A stretch of 64,000 nucleotides of DNA, from contig JAMOPO010000052.1 of assembly GCA_027064425.1 (NCBI GenBank), positions 1 through 64,000 of the forward strand, read 5' to 3'. Origin of the DNA: Methanobacteriota archaeon (GTDB taxonomy: Archaea > JAADCQ01 > Methanopyri > Methanopyrales > Methanopyraceae). The translations under genes were made by a program, and so were the position numbers. Under the pieces are notes generated by a model that was not told the DNA's origin, searched no databases, and saw nothing but the letters and a program-made list of their open reading frames with translations. This document shows, piece by piece, positions 52,686-60,019 of the stretch (positions are counted from its first letter, which is position 1; every line of letters begins with the position of its first letter).

Positions 52686-53467
52686 TGAAGGTCTCCGTCC
52701 CCGGCTCCATCACCTGCTTCTTTTACCCGCTCCGCCACCGCGACCCGAGGCGCGCCGGCTCCATCGGGCTCGGCATCGCCGTCGAGGACGTCGTAAAGAT
52801 CCGCGCCCGCGTCCTCCGCTCGGACCGCGTCCGCGTGCGCTCGAACTACCCCATCGGCGACGAGATCGCGAGGGCCTGCGCGGAGACGCTCGGCGTGGGG
52901 CTCAGCGTGCGGTACGAGTTCCGCGTCCCGCCCGGCTGCGGGCTCGGAACCAGCGCCGCCTCCGCCCTGGGCACGCTGCTGGCCGCCAAGCTGGAGCTCG
53001 GCGAGCGACCCGACCCCACGTGGATCGCCCGCCGCGCCCACGAGATCGAGGTTCAGCTCGGCACCGGCCTGGGTGACGTCGCCACCATCTGGCACGGCGG
53101 CTCCGTCCTCCGGCTCCGGACCGGCTACCCGGACCGGGTGAAGACCGTGCGCGTGCCGCTCCGGGAGCGCGTCGTCACCCTGGAGGAGCCCGCCCCGATC
53201 GACACCCGGAAGGAGCTACCGCGGCTGAGCGAGCGCCTCCTCGAGCCCGCGCTGGCCTACGCGCAGCGCCTCGCCAGGAACCCGGACCCGAGCCTCGCGC
53301 TCCACCTCTCCCGCCGCTTCGCTCGGAGGCTCGGCCTGAACCCGCCCCGAGATGGCTCCATCGCCATGCTAAGCCGCACCAGATTTAGGCTGGGAGAGCG
53401 GGACGGGGCCCGCCGCCTGCGGGTCTCATCTCGGCCATTCCCGAAAATGATATCGTCCGTAACCTAG
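52685..53467 (+). CDS. Pantoate kinase (GHMP family)
   Basis: This 260-aa GHMP-fold kinase fits the archaeal pantoate kinase family: N-terminal VSVPGSITCFFYP, VPPGCGLGTSAASALGT as the phosphate-binding loop near residue 81, GLGDVATIWHGG, and a C-terminal half with helices. It phosphorylates pantoate before phosphopantothenate synthetase (33357) acts. It overlaps sucD by one base and is probably read from the same transcript. Confidence 0.87.
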
Positions 53468-53490
53468 GCTGGTATTACGGGGCGGTCGGT

Positions 53491-53667
53491 ATGTGTGAAT
53501 TCCGGGTGCGCCTGAACGGCGAGACCGTGGCCGAGGACGTGCTGTACCTGGAGGTCAAAGAGGGCGGAGTGCTCCTGCGCGACGTGATGGGAGAGGAGAA
53601 GTTCATCGAGGGCGTTCGGGTCAAGAAAATCGACATGGACGAGCACGTGGTGGAGCTGGAGCGGTAG
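53491..53667 (+). CDS. cooT: CooT family small nickel-binding protein
   Basis: This 58-aa protein starts MCEFRVRLNGETVAEDV and continues with EVKEGGVLLRDVMGEE and KIDMDEHVVELE. This matches the CooT family of tiny all-beta proteins whose Cys2 in the MC start binds nickel and which act in CODH maturation. The gene is 23 bases after pantoate kinase, downstream of the carbon-fixation genes. The very short frame is supported by its ATG, the conserved second-position Cys and the pattern of hydrophobic strands. Confidence 0.75.
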   Translation: MCEFRVRLNGETVAEDVLYLEVKEGGVLLRDVMGEEKFIEGVRVKKIDMDEHVVELER

Positions 53668-53691
53668 TGGGCTCAGGGCTCATAGGGCTCT

Positions 53692-54354
53692 TCATTCGTC
53701 CCCGTCCGTCGGCCTGGAACTCGTCATCGCCCGGATCAGTTCCTCCGCGGTCCGCTCGGGATCCGAGGCCCGAGTGACCGCACGCCCCACGATTTCGAAG
53801 TCGGCCCCGGCCTCGATAGCCGACCCCGGCTCCGCGCCCTGGGCGCCCACGCCCGGGCTGATTATGACCTTGTCGGTCAGCTCCCGGACCTCTCGCACCC
53901 GGGCCGGGTGCGTGGCCGGGGCGACGAACCCCACCACCTCGTCGATGTGGTTGCAAAATCGGACGATCTCCCGGCACACGTCGTCGTAGAACTGCCTCGC
54001 ACCCGGGTGGCTCATCGTCGCCACGACCACCACCGGAGCCTCTCGAGCGCACTCCCGGACGACGTCCCGACCCACGAACCCGTGCACTATCACGGCGTCC
54101 GCGCCGTGGTCGGCTACGGTGGAGACGATGCGCCGTGAGATCTCCGGAATGTCCGCCACCTTCAGGTCCACCAGGAGGAAGGACTCGTCCACCGCCTCCG
54201 CGACCTCTCGGATCCCCTCCGCACCCGCCTCCAGGACGACGTCGTACCCCAGCTTGAACCCGTCCACCCGGCCGTCCAGCCGCTCAGCCAGCTCCACCGC
54301 CCGCCTCAGCCCCACGTCCAGCGCCACGATCAGGTGCGTGCGCGGCTCGAGCAA
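53692..54354 (-). CDS. pyrF: Orotidine 5'-phosphate decarboxylase
   Basis: This 220-aa TIM-barrel enzyme makes UMP. The catalytic LVDLKVADIP (DxKxxD) is near residue 62, followed by GFVAPATHP and SPGVGAQGAEPGSAIEAGADFEIVGRAV at the phosphate site. The start TTG at 54354 is used because LIVALDV follows at the usual distance; no ATG or GTG serves. The first 71 bases overlap the 3' end of the membrane-protein frame. Confidence 0.94.
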   Translation of the reverse strand: MLEPRTHLIVALDVGLRRAVELAERLDGRVDGFKLGYDVVLEAGAEGIREVAEAVDESFLLVDLKVADIPEISRRIVSTVADHGADAVIVHGFVGRDVVRECAREAPVVVVATMSHPGARQFYDDVCREIVRFCNHIDEVVGFVAPATHPARVREVRELTDKVIISPGVGAQGAEPGSAIEAGADFEIVGRAVTRASDPERTAEELIRAMTSSRPTDGDE

Positions 54355-54832
54355 GCAGCCGCACCCCCACGAGCTCCCCGAGATGGTACCCTAAGTCGAA
54401 GGCCAGGGCGGCCACCGTCACGGCCGCGGTTAGGGCCCCGACCGCCCAGCCGAGCACGACGCCCACCTTTAGGACCGGACGGAGCCCCAGCGGGTCCCGT
54501 GGATGGACCAACTCGTCGACGGCCGCGAGCAGCGCAACGACCAGGAGCGCGGTCACGTCGAGGTCCGGCGCCAGGAGCAGCGTCCCGGCGGCGACCGTGA
54601 CCGCGGCCAGCCCGTGACAGGGCTCGTCGATCTTGCCGACCACCCCGTTCCCCAGGATCAGGCCCAGGTAAAACTCGGGCCTGACTCCCGCTGGGACGGA
54701 GGCGATAGCGGTCGAGGCCGCGAGCGCCCCCGGGACCATCGAGGCGCGGCGCCTCCCGACCCGATCCACCAGGTCGTCAGCCAGCTTGAGCGCCAGCCCG
54801 GAGACCGCGGACAGGAGCGCCCCAATCAGCAT
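54284..54832 (-). CDS. Integral membrane protein, family unknown
   Basis: This 182-aa frame has about five hydrophobic helices: near residues 5-20, 30-50, 72-90, 92-105 and 120-150. A conserved-looking LKLADDLVDRVGRR near residue 15 resembles the acidic DDxxD-type motif of membrane enzymes, but I cannot assign a family. The last 25 residues are Ala/Gly/Arg-rich and overlap pyrF, so the genuine C-terminus may be shorter. It overlaps the end of the deoxyhypusine synthase gene by seven bases. Confidence 0.6.
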   Translation of the reverse strand: MLIGALLSAVSGLALKLADDLVDRVGRRRASMVPGALAASTAIASVPAGVRPEFYLGLILGNGVVGKIDEPCHGLAAVTVAAGTLLLAPDLDVTALLVVALLAAVDELVHPRDPLGLRPVLKVGVVLGWAVGALTAAVTVAALAFDLGYHLGELVGVRLLARAAHAPDRGAGRGAEAGGGAG

Positions 54833-55725
54833 TCGCCGATCCCCAGCCGCTGCAGGACTCCGGTCACGAGGAGCGGGAACAGGACGGTGTAGTCCCCGAT
54901 GACGGTGGCGACCTCCGCCTCCTCGCGCACCTTGTCCCAGGACTTACCCTCCTCGAGCGGGGCCCCGCTGAGGCTTCCGGTCTCTGGCCGGTCCATGGTG
55001 ATCTGGACCGCGTAGTCGAGCCCGCCCCGGAGCATGGCCGCGCCCATCGCGAAGTGCTTGGGGACGCTCCCCCCAAGCATGATCGCGCCCAGCTCCTCCG
55101 CCTCGAACACCAGGTCGGACAGGTGGTGCATGTCGTCCACCAGGTCCAGGTGCAGGTCGTGGTCCTGGGAGTACAGCCACACGTGCAGCCCGACCATCGA
55201 GTCCAGGATGCCCGGGGAGTAGACCGGGACGCCCTCGTCGGCGGCGGCCCTCAAGAACCCGTCATCGAGCCGCCTCCCCATCTCCCAGAGCAGCTCCCGC
55301 CCCGAGACGCGCTCGGGCAGGTCCTCCAGCACCTCGTGCATGAACCGCTCGAAGCGCTCGAACGCCTCCATCGGCACGTGAACGTCGTAGATGCGACCGT
55401 ACCCGTCGACGTTCCTTCTCCCCTTGACAACGTGAACGCCGCCGAGGGACTCCAGCACGTCGTGCACAACGTTCGCTCCGGAGGTGATGATCGCGTCCAC
55501 CAGCCCCTCCCGGATGAGCAGGGCGAACAGGTCCCGGAGCCCGCCCGCGACGGCCGGGCCGGCGACCGTCAGGAGGACGGTCGCATCCGAGCTCCACATC
55601 TCCTCCAGCACCTCGGCGGCGCGCGCCAGCCGGCCCGCCCCGAACGCCCCCACCCTCTCCATCTGCCGCAGGAACTCGTTCACGTCCATGTCCGGATCGT
55701 ACCGGAAGGGCCGGCGCTCGCTCAT
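54826..55725 (-). CDS. dys: Deoxyhypusine synthase
   Basis: This 299-aa enzyme transfers the aminobutyl group of spermidine to a lysine of eIF5A, using NAD. It has TSGANVVHDVLESLGG, VPVYSPGILDSMVG, LHLDLVDDMHHLSD, GGSVPKHFAMGA and EGKSWDKV, the last holding the catalytic lysine. The ATG at 55725 overlaps the speB stop as ATGA; the longer frame reads into speB. Together with speB and eIF5A upstream it forms a hypusine operon. Confidence 0.95.
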   Translation of the reverse strand: MSERRPFRYDPDMDVNEFLRQMERVGAFGAGRLARAAEVLEEMWSSDATVLLTVAGPAVAGGLRDLFALLIREGLVDAIITSGANVVHDVLESLGGVHVVKGRRNVDGYGRIYDVHVPMEAFERFERFMHEVLEDLPERVSGRELLWEMGRRLDDGFLRAAADEGVPVYSPGILDSMVGLHVWLYSQDHDLHLDLVDDMHHLSDLVFEAEELGAIMLGGSVPKHFAMGAAMLRGGLDYAVQITMDRPETGSLSGAPLEEGKSWDKVREEAEVATVIGDYTVLFPLLVTGVLQRLGIGEC

Positions 55726-56495
55726 CCCTCGAGGATCCCCTTGAGGTACTCCCCGATCAGCCGGCAGGCCACGACCGGGGTCACGTGGTCCTCCACCGTC
55801 GGGCACAGCTCCACCACGTCCAGGTGCGCGCCGGCGCGGCCCGCCGCCCGCACGATCCGGGCCACCTCCTCGAACCCCAGCCCACCGGGCTCCGGGGTGG
55901 TCACGCCGGGCGCCAGGGAGGGGTCCAGCACGTCCAGATCCAGCGACACGTAGTCGACGCGGTCCACCACCTCCAGGGCCTCCTCCGGCCGGAGAAGGTG
56001 CAGCCGGTCTGAGCGCTCGAACTCCTCGCGCTCCCGTCGCGACCAGGTCCGGACGCCCACCAGGTACGCCTCCCTGGCGTGATCCAGGCAGGAGCGCAGG
56101 GCTCCGTCATGCCGGTCCGAGGGGAGCAGGTCCGGGTGGGCGTCCAGCCACAGGATGCGACGCGGGCGCAGCCTGGAAGCGACCTCCGGGGCGACGGTGT
56201 GGTCGCCACCCAGGATGAGGAAGGCGTCGGGCCGGGTCTTGGGCTCGAAGGTCTCGGCGTTCCCCTCGTCCACCAGCTCGAGCTCCTCCAGGGGATCCCC
56301 CAGCCCGGGCTCGAAAAAGTCCAGCCCGCGCGCCGTCCTTCGGACCGTGTCGGGGGACCTGGCCTGGCCGCGCGGGTACTCCGGGAGCACGCGCTCCAGC
56401 GGTAGGCCAAGAATGGTTACGTCGGGGGAGCGCACCTCTTCGGGGGGGAACGAGAGGGGGAACCGGGGCCTACTCCTCCTCCTTGATGTCGACAA
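55722..56495 (-). CDS. speB: Agmatinase (arginase/ureohydrolase family)
   Basis: This 257-aa manganese enzyme most likely hydrolyses agmatine to putrescine. The ligands are visible in GGDHTV near residue 95, [10 protein letters not shown] near 116 and [14 protein letters not shown] near 197. Two starts are possible: TTG at 56495, overlapping eIF5A by 26 bases, or GTG at 56435 (237 aa), which leaves a shorter and more usual N-terminus. Its neighbours in polyamine synthesis and use support agmatinase over arginase. Confidence 0.88.
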   Translation of the reverse strand: MSTSRRRSRPRFPLSFPPEEVRSPDVTILGLPLERVLPEYPRGQARSPDTVRRTARGLDFFEPGLGDPLEELELVDEGNAETFEPKTRPDAFLILGGDHTVAPEVASRLRPRRILWLDAHPDLLPSDRHDGALRSCLDHAREAYLVGVRTWSRREREEFERSDRLHLLRPEEALEVVDRVDYVSLDLDVLDPSLAPGVTTPEPGGLGFEEVARIVRAAGRAGAHLDVVELCPTVEDHVTPVVACRLIGEYLKGILEG

Positions 56496-56874
56496 TCTTG
56501 CGCTTACCCGCTGCCTCCATGTACTCCACCGTCACACCCTCCTCCAGCTGCGAGGCCAGCTCCTCGTCGTCCGGCTTCGGCACCTCGAACGTCTCGTAGG
56601 TCTCCGTGTCCATCAGCTGCACCGTGTCGTCCATGACCGAGATCACCTGCGCGGTCTTGCGCTCGACCACCGGCACCTCTACCTTGGCGTCCACCGGCTT
56701 GGTCAGCGTCCGCTTCTTGCCGTCGAAGAGTCCCACCGCGACGATCCTGGCCTTCGCCGACCCGTGCTTGCCCGGCGAGGACGTCGTGTACTCCACGATC
56801 TTGCAGGGCTCGTCGTCGATCATGATGTACTTGCCCTTCTTCAGCTGGCGGACTTCTACCTTCTTGACCGACAT
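56470..56874 (-). CDS. eif5A: Translation factor aIF5A
   Basis: This 134-aa factor helps ribosomes pass difficult peptide sequences. The modification loop [14 protein letters not shown] has the target lysine K36 for deoxyhypusination, and the C-terminal OB-fold runs from about residue 70. It is the first gene of the eIF5A-speB-dys operon, so the protein and its modifying enzyme are co-expressed. The ATG at 56874 is clear. Confidence 0.96.
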   Translation of the reverse strand: MSVKKVEVRQLKKGKYIMIDDEPCKIVEYTTSSPGKHGSAKARIVAVGLFDGKKRTLTKPVDAKVEVPVVERKTAQVISVMDDTVQLMDTETYETFEVPKPDDEELASQLEEGVTVEYMEAAGKRKIVDIKEEE

Positions 56875-56881
56875 TCGATAA

Positions 56882-56940
56882 CCCCCCTAGGGGGGCGGTC
56901 CCCCTGGTCGTCGCCTAATAAGCTTAGCCTTGGGGGGACC
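56882..56940. promoter_or_regulatory. Divergent promoter between eIF5A operon and arginine decarboxylase
   Basis: The 69-base gap between ATG codons holds a perfect 14-base palindrome of six C, TA and six G at 56882-56895, an inverted pair GGTCCCCC (56897-56904) and GGGGGACC (56933-56940), and between them an AT-rich core with TAAGCTTA (56919-56926). The self-complementary core may serve as a TATA element in both directions. Regulation by polyamine level is a possibility only. Confidence 0.5.
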
Positions 56941-56943
56941 GGG

Positions 56944-57429
56944 ATGGGATCGACCGCCCGGTACGCCCTGGTGACCGGGTCCGGCAGGGCGGGCACCTCC
57001 CTGGCCGCGTTCGACGCCGCGCTGCTTGACGCGGGCATCGGGGACTGGAACCTGGTGGAGCTCTCCAGCATCCTCCCCCCGGGCGCCGAGGAGTCCGAGC
57101 TGCCGCCTCTACCCCCGGGAACGATCGTCCCCGCGGTCGTGGCCCGGGCGGTGGGCCGGGGCCCGGTGGCCAGCTGCGTGTGCGTGGCCAAGCTCGAGTC
57201 GGGCTTCGGGGTCATCGCCGAGCGGGCCGGCGAGTCGGACCCGGAGACGGTGGAGGAGAAGGCCCGCAGGGACGTGGAGGAGATGGCGAGGGCGCGCGAC
57301 GAGGAGATCGTCGAGGTCAAGACCGCGACCGCCTTCAACGAGCCGGAGGGGGACGAGTGGGCGGCGGCCGTGTCGGCGGTCGTCCTGTGGGGGAGGCTCC
57401 CGCTTGGAGTCCGTGAAGGAGGAGATTAA
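56944..57429 (+). CDS. pdaD: Pyruvoyl-dependent arginine decarboxylase
   Basis: This 161-aa proenzyme converts arginine to agmatine. It should cleave itself between S41 and S42 in NLVELSSILPPGA, making the pyruvoyl group on the new N-terminus. EEIVEVKTATAFNEPEGDEWAAAVSAV in pieces near residues 119-145 is family-like. The ATG at 56944 is chosen because MGSTARYALVTGSG fits the family N-terminus. It is divergent from the eIF5A operon and supplies the agmatine used by SpeB. Confidence 0.93.
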   Translation: MGSTARYALVTGSGRAGTSLAAFDAALLDAGIGDWNLVELSSILPPGAEESELPPLPPGTIVPAVVARAVGRGPVASCVCVAKLESGFGVIAERAGESDPETVEEKARRDVEEMARARDEEIVEVKTATAFNEPEGDEWAAAVSAVVLWGRLPLGVREGGD

Positions 57430-58429
57430 ACGGATCGTGACCGATCGCGTCCTGCCCCGCGTGTCCCGGGTCGAGAGAGGGTGGGAGGAGGTCGGCCGCG
57501 GCGCCGACGGCACGCCGACGATGCGGGTCGACGAGGTCGCGGAGCGGGAGTTCCTGAAGGGACTCGAGGAGCGCGGCCTGGAGGCCAGGGTGATCAGCGA
57601 GGAGGCGGGCGAGGTGATCGTCGGGGAGTCGCCGGAGGTTACCCTGGTCCTGGACCCGCTGGACGGGTCCCACAACGCATCGAAGGGACTGCCGTTTTAC
57701 TGCGTCTCCGTCGGCTTGGCGGACCCGGAGGCCGACTCGCTCTCGGACGTGGAGGACGGGCTCGTGGTCTCGGAGCTGATGACGTTCGAGTCGACGGAGC
57801 CGGTGGAGGAGCGACCGGTCGTTGAGCGACCGGTCGTCGCGGCGTATTACTACGGGACCGACCGCCTGCCCACCGGGCTCCAACGCGAGTTCAAGCTGCG
57901 GTGCCTGGGCTCGGTGGCGCTGGAGCTGGCGATGACCTGCCAGGGGATCCTGGACGGGTTCGTGGACGTCCGCGGGAGCCTCAGGCCGACGGACGTGGCG
58001 GGAGCCTTCGGGCTCGGTCGTGACAGCGCCGCCTTCCTGTTCTTCAGGGAAGGGAGGGAGCTCGGCCCGGAGGACATCCCACTGCGGCCGGACTTCCGCT
58101 TCGAGCTGGCGGCCGCCCGGGACGAGGGCACGGCGAAGAGGCTCTACGACGGGCTGCGGGAGGACGTCGGGATTCGGCACGTCCAGGAGCTGTTCGGGAA
58201 GCACCCGGAGGGACTCACGCGCCACGAGCTCTGCGGCAAGCTGGGAGAGGAGTGCTGCGAACTGGCGCACGCGGTGGGCAAGGGAGAGGGGTACGAGGAG
58301 GAGCTGGCCGACGTGCTCGCCCTGGTGATGAACCTCGCGAACGAGCTCGAGGTGGACGTCCTAGACGCGCTCAAGCGCAAGTTCCGGCGGGTGTTCGAAT
58401 GCCGCGGGCGCCGAGGACGGTCGGGATAA
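57404..58429 (+). CDS. IMPase-family phosphatase fused to a MazG-like domain
   Basis: This 341-aa protein has an inositol monophosphatase/FBPase-fold domain (residues 1-240) with metal motifs ISEEAGE near 66, LDPLDGSHN near 85 and RPTDVAGAFG near 197. A C-terminal segment (about 265-335) has GEECCELAHAVGKGEG and EEELADVLALVMNLA, the EExxE plus ExxD pattern of MazG-type nucleotide pyrophosphohydrolases. The start is TTG at 57404 or GTG at 57413. It overlaps pdaD and the following NAD kinase gene. In some methanogens an IMPase-like NADP phosphatase is fused to NAD kinase, so a role in NADP or nucleotide turnover is plausible. Confidence 0.8.
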   Translation: MESVKEEIKRIVTDRVLPRVSRVERGWEEVGRGADGTPTMRVDEVAEREFLKGLEERGLEARVISEEAGEVIVGESPEVTLVLDPLDGSHNASKGLPFYCVSVGLADPEADSLSDVEDGLVVSELMTFESTEPVEERPVVERPVVAAYYYGTDRLPTGLQREFKLRCLGSVALELAMTCQGILDGFVDVRGSLRPTDVAGAFGLGRDSAAFLFFREGRELGPEDIPLRPDFRFELAAARDEGTAKRLYDGLREDVGIRHVQELFGKHPEGLTRHELCGKLGEECCELAHAVGKGEGYEEELADVLALVMNLANELEVDVLDALKRKFRRVFECRGRRGRSG

Positions 58430-59226
58430 CCGGGCGCACGGACGTGGACGAGGCCACCGAGGTCGCGCGCGAGGTCTGCCGGCTGTGCCGCGATTACGGG
58501 CTCGAGGTCGTCGTGGACGAGTCGCTGGGGATCGAGGGCGTGGAAACGGCGGACGTCCGCTCGCTGGGCGAGACCTCGGACGTGATCATCACCATCGGCG
58601 GCGACGGCACCATCCTCCGCGTCTCTCGCCTCACGTCCGAGCACGAGGTGCCCATCTTGGGGGTCAACCTGGGAAAGTTCGGGTTCCTCACCGAGGTCGG
58701 CAAGGATGAGATCCGGGACGCGGTCCGGAGGCTGGCGGAGGGGGAGTTCGAGGTCGAGGAGCGCAGCAAGCTGCTCGTTGAGGTCGGCGGGGAGGAGCGC
58801 GGAGACGTGCTCAACGAGGTGACCGTGATCACCAGCCGCCCCGCGAAGATGATCCAGTACGGCCTGCTGATCGACGGGTTCGAGGTCGAGCGGGCCTGGG
58901 CCGACGGGGTCCTGATCTCCACCCCCACGGGCTCGACGGCCTACTCCCTGTCCGCCGGTGGCCCGATCGTCGAGCCGGAGGTGGAGTGCACGATCATCAC
59001 GCCGCTCAACCCGTTCAAGCTCGAGGCACGACCGATGGTCGTCTCGATGGATCGCCGGATCGAGGTCGAGGTGCACGACCCGGACCGCGCCGAGGTCGTG
59101 CTCGACGGGCAGAAGTACCTCAAGTTCGACGAGCCCGTGATCGTCAGGCGCTCCCCGAGGAAGGCCCTGTTCGTGCGGTTCGACTCCTCGTACTTCGAGC
59201 GGCTGAGGGAGAAGTTCTTAGGGTAG
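58399..59226 (+). CDS. nadK: NAD kinase
   Basis: This 275-aa enzyme phosphorylates NAD to NADP. It has the GGDGTILR motif near residue 66, NLGKFGFLTEVG near 92 and ADGVLISTPTGSTAYSLSAGG, all diagnostic. The ATG at 58399 overlaps the phosphatase-MazG gene by 31 bases, tightly coupling the two. The adjacency of kinase and IMPase-like phosphatase recalls the fused NAD kinase/NADP phosphatase of other methanogens. Confidence 0.94.
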   Translation: MPRAPRTVGITGRTDVDEATEVAREVCRLCRDYGLEVVVDESLGIEGVETADVRSLGETSDVIITIGGDGTILRVSRLTSEHEVPILGVNLGKFGFLTEVGKDEIRDAVRRLAEGEFEVEERSKLLVEVGGEERGDVLNEVTVITSRPAKMIQYGLLIDGFEVERAWADGVLISTPTGSTAYSLSAGGPIVEPEVECTIITPLNPFKLEARPMVVSMDRRIEVEVHDPDRAEVVLDGQKYLKFDEPVIVRRSPRKALFVRFDSSYFERLREKFLG

Positions 59227-59240
59227 GCGGGTGGCCCCGC

Positions 59241-59384
59241 GTGCGCCGGCTGGCCCGACGGGCCGCCCGAGCGGCCCTCCGAGCCCTGGTGTGCGGACGG
59301 ATCACGCCGGCGCTCTCGCGGGTGTCCTTCATCCTCTGGAGGACCCTCTACCGCGAGGGTCGCAGAGCGAAGACACCACCCTGA
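59241..59384 (+). CDS. Possible small basic protein
   Basis: A GTG-initiated frame of 47 codons follows NAD kinase by 14 bases. It encodes an Arg/Ala-rich start (VRRLARRAARAALRAL) and a hydrophobic middle with SFILWRTLYREGRR. It overlaps the 3' end of the histone-fold gene on the other strand, and no family is recognised. The evidence is only position and amphipathic composition, so it may be a chance frame in GC-rich DNA. Confidence 0.25.
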   Translation: MRRLARRAARAALRALVCGRITPALSRVSFILWRTLYREGRRAKTPP

Positions 59385-59604
59385 GCGCCCGGACGGCCAA
59401 CCGCACGTCCTCCTCGCGCACCGTTTTACGGCCCGCGTGCCGCGCGGCGATCACCGACAGCTCCGCCAGGACCCGCCCGAGCTCGTCGATCAGTCGGTAG
59501 TACTCCTCCTTCGCCTCCATCCGGACGCCCACCACGTCCCCCGCCGAGCGGGCGGACTCCCGCAGAATCCGCTCCAGCACGTTGGTCGGTAAGTCCACGT
59601 CCAT
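59329..59604 (-). CDS. Single histone-fold protein
   Basis: This 91-aa protein has one archaeal histone fold: VDLPTNVLERILRESA (helix 1), a 24-residue central segment with AKEEYYRLIDELGRVLAEL (helix 2) and HAGRKTVREEDVRLAVRAL (loop and helix 3). The ATG at 59604 is preceded by GGAGGTG. Unlike the known two-fold Methanopyrus histone, only one fold is present and the first loop is non-standard, so it may pair with another histone or bind DNA differently. Its start abuts the divergent PIN gene. Confidence 0.75.
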   Translation of the reverse strand: MDVDLPTNVLERILRESARSAGDVVGVRMEAKEEYYRLIDELGRVLAELSVIAARHAGRKTVREEDVRLAVRALRVVSSLCDPRGRGSSRG

Positions 59605-59620
59605 GCCCACCACCTCCGGG

Positions 59621-60019
59621 GTGCCCGGGTTGCGGGCCTACGTCCTAGACACCTCCGCCTTCATCAAGGGTGCCGTCCCGCACCGAGGGCGGCTCTACAC
59701 CGTGCCCGAAGTCGTCGACGAGCTGCGCGACCCGCTCTCCCGAGCCCGGTACGAGTCCTCCGACGTCCGGGTCCGCGAGCCCGCCGAGTGGGCCGTCAAC
59801 CGAGCCCGGAGACGCGCCCAAGTCACCGGCGACGCGGACCGCCTGTCCACCACGGACCTAAAGGTCGTTGCGCTGGCCGTCGAGCTGCACTCCGAGGGGA
59901 AGAAAGTAACCGTGGTCAGCTCCGACTACGCGGTACAGAACGTCGCGAAGTCCCTGGGAATCGACGTCTTCGGCCCCGTGCACGGCGAGATAAGGGAGGT
60001 GAGGGGTCCAAGCCGATGA
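59621..60019 (+). CDS. PIN-domain ribonuclease (Nob1-like, no zinc ribbon)
   Basis: This 132-aa protein has a PIN nuclease fold: YVLDTSAFIKG near residue 7 with the first Asp, a Glu/Asp set in TVPEVVDELRDP, STTDLKVVALAVEL and VVSSDYAVQNVAKSLGI. This is close to Nob1, the rRNA 3'-end processing nuclease, but it ends at the point where Nob1 would have a zinc ribbon. Start GTG at 59621 is preferred; ATG at 59603 would run into the histone start on the opposite strand. Its stop overlaps the following gene as ATGA. Confidence 0.75.
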   Translation: MPGLRAYVLDTSAFIKGAVPHRGRLYTVPEVVDELRDPLSRARYESSDVRVREPAEWAVNRARRRAQVTGDADRLSTTDLKVVALAVELHSEGKKVTVVSSDYAVQNVAKSLGIDVFGPVHGEIREVRGPSR

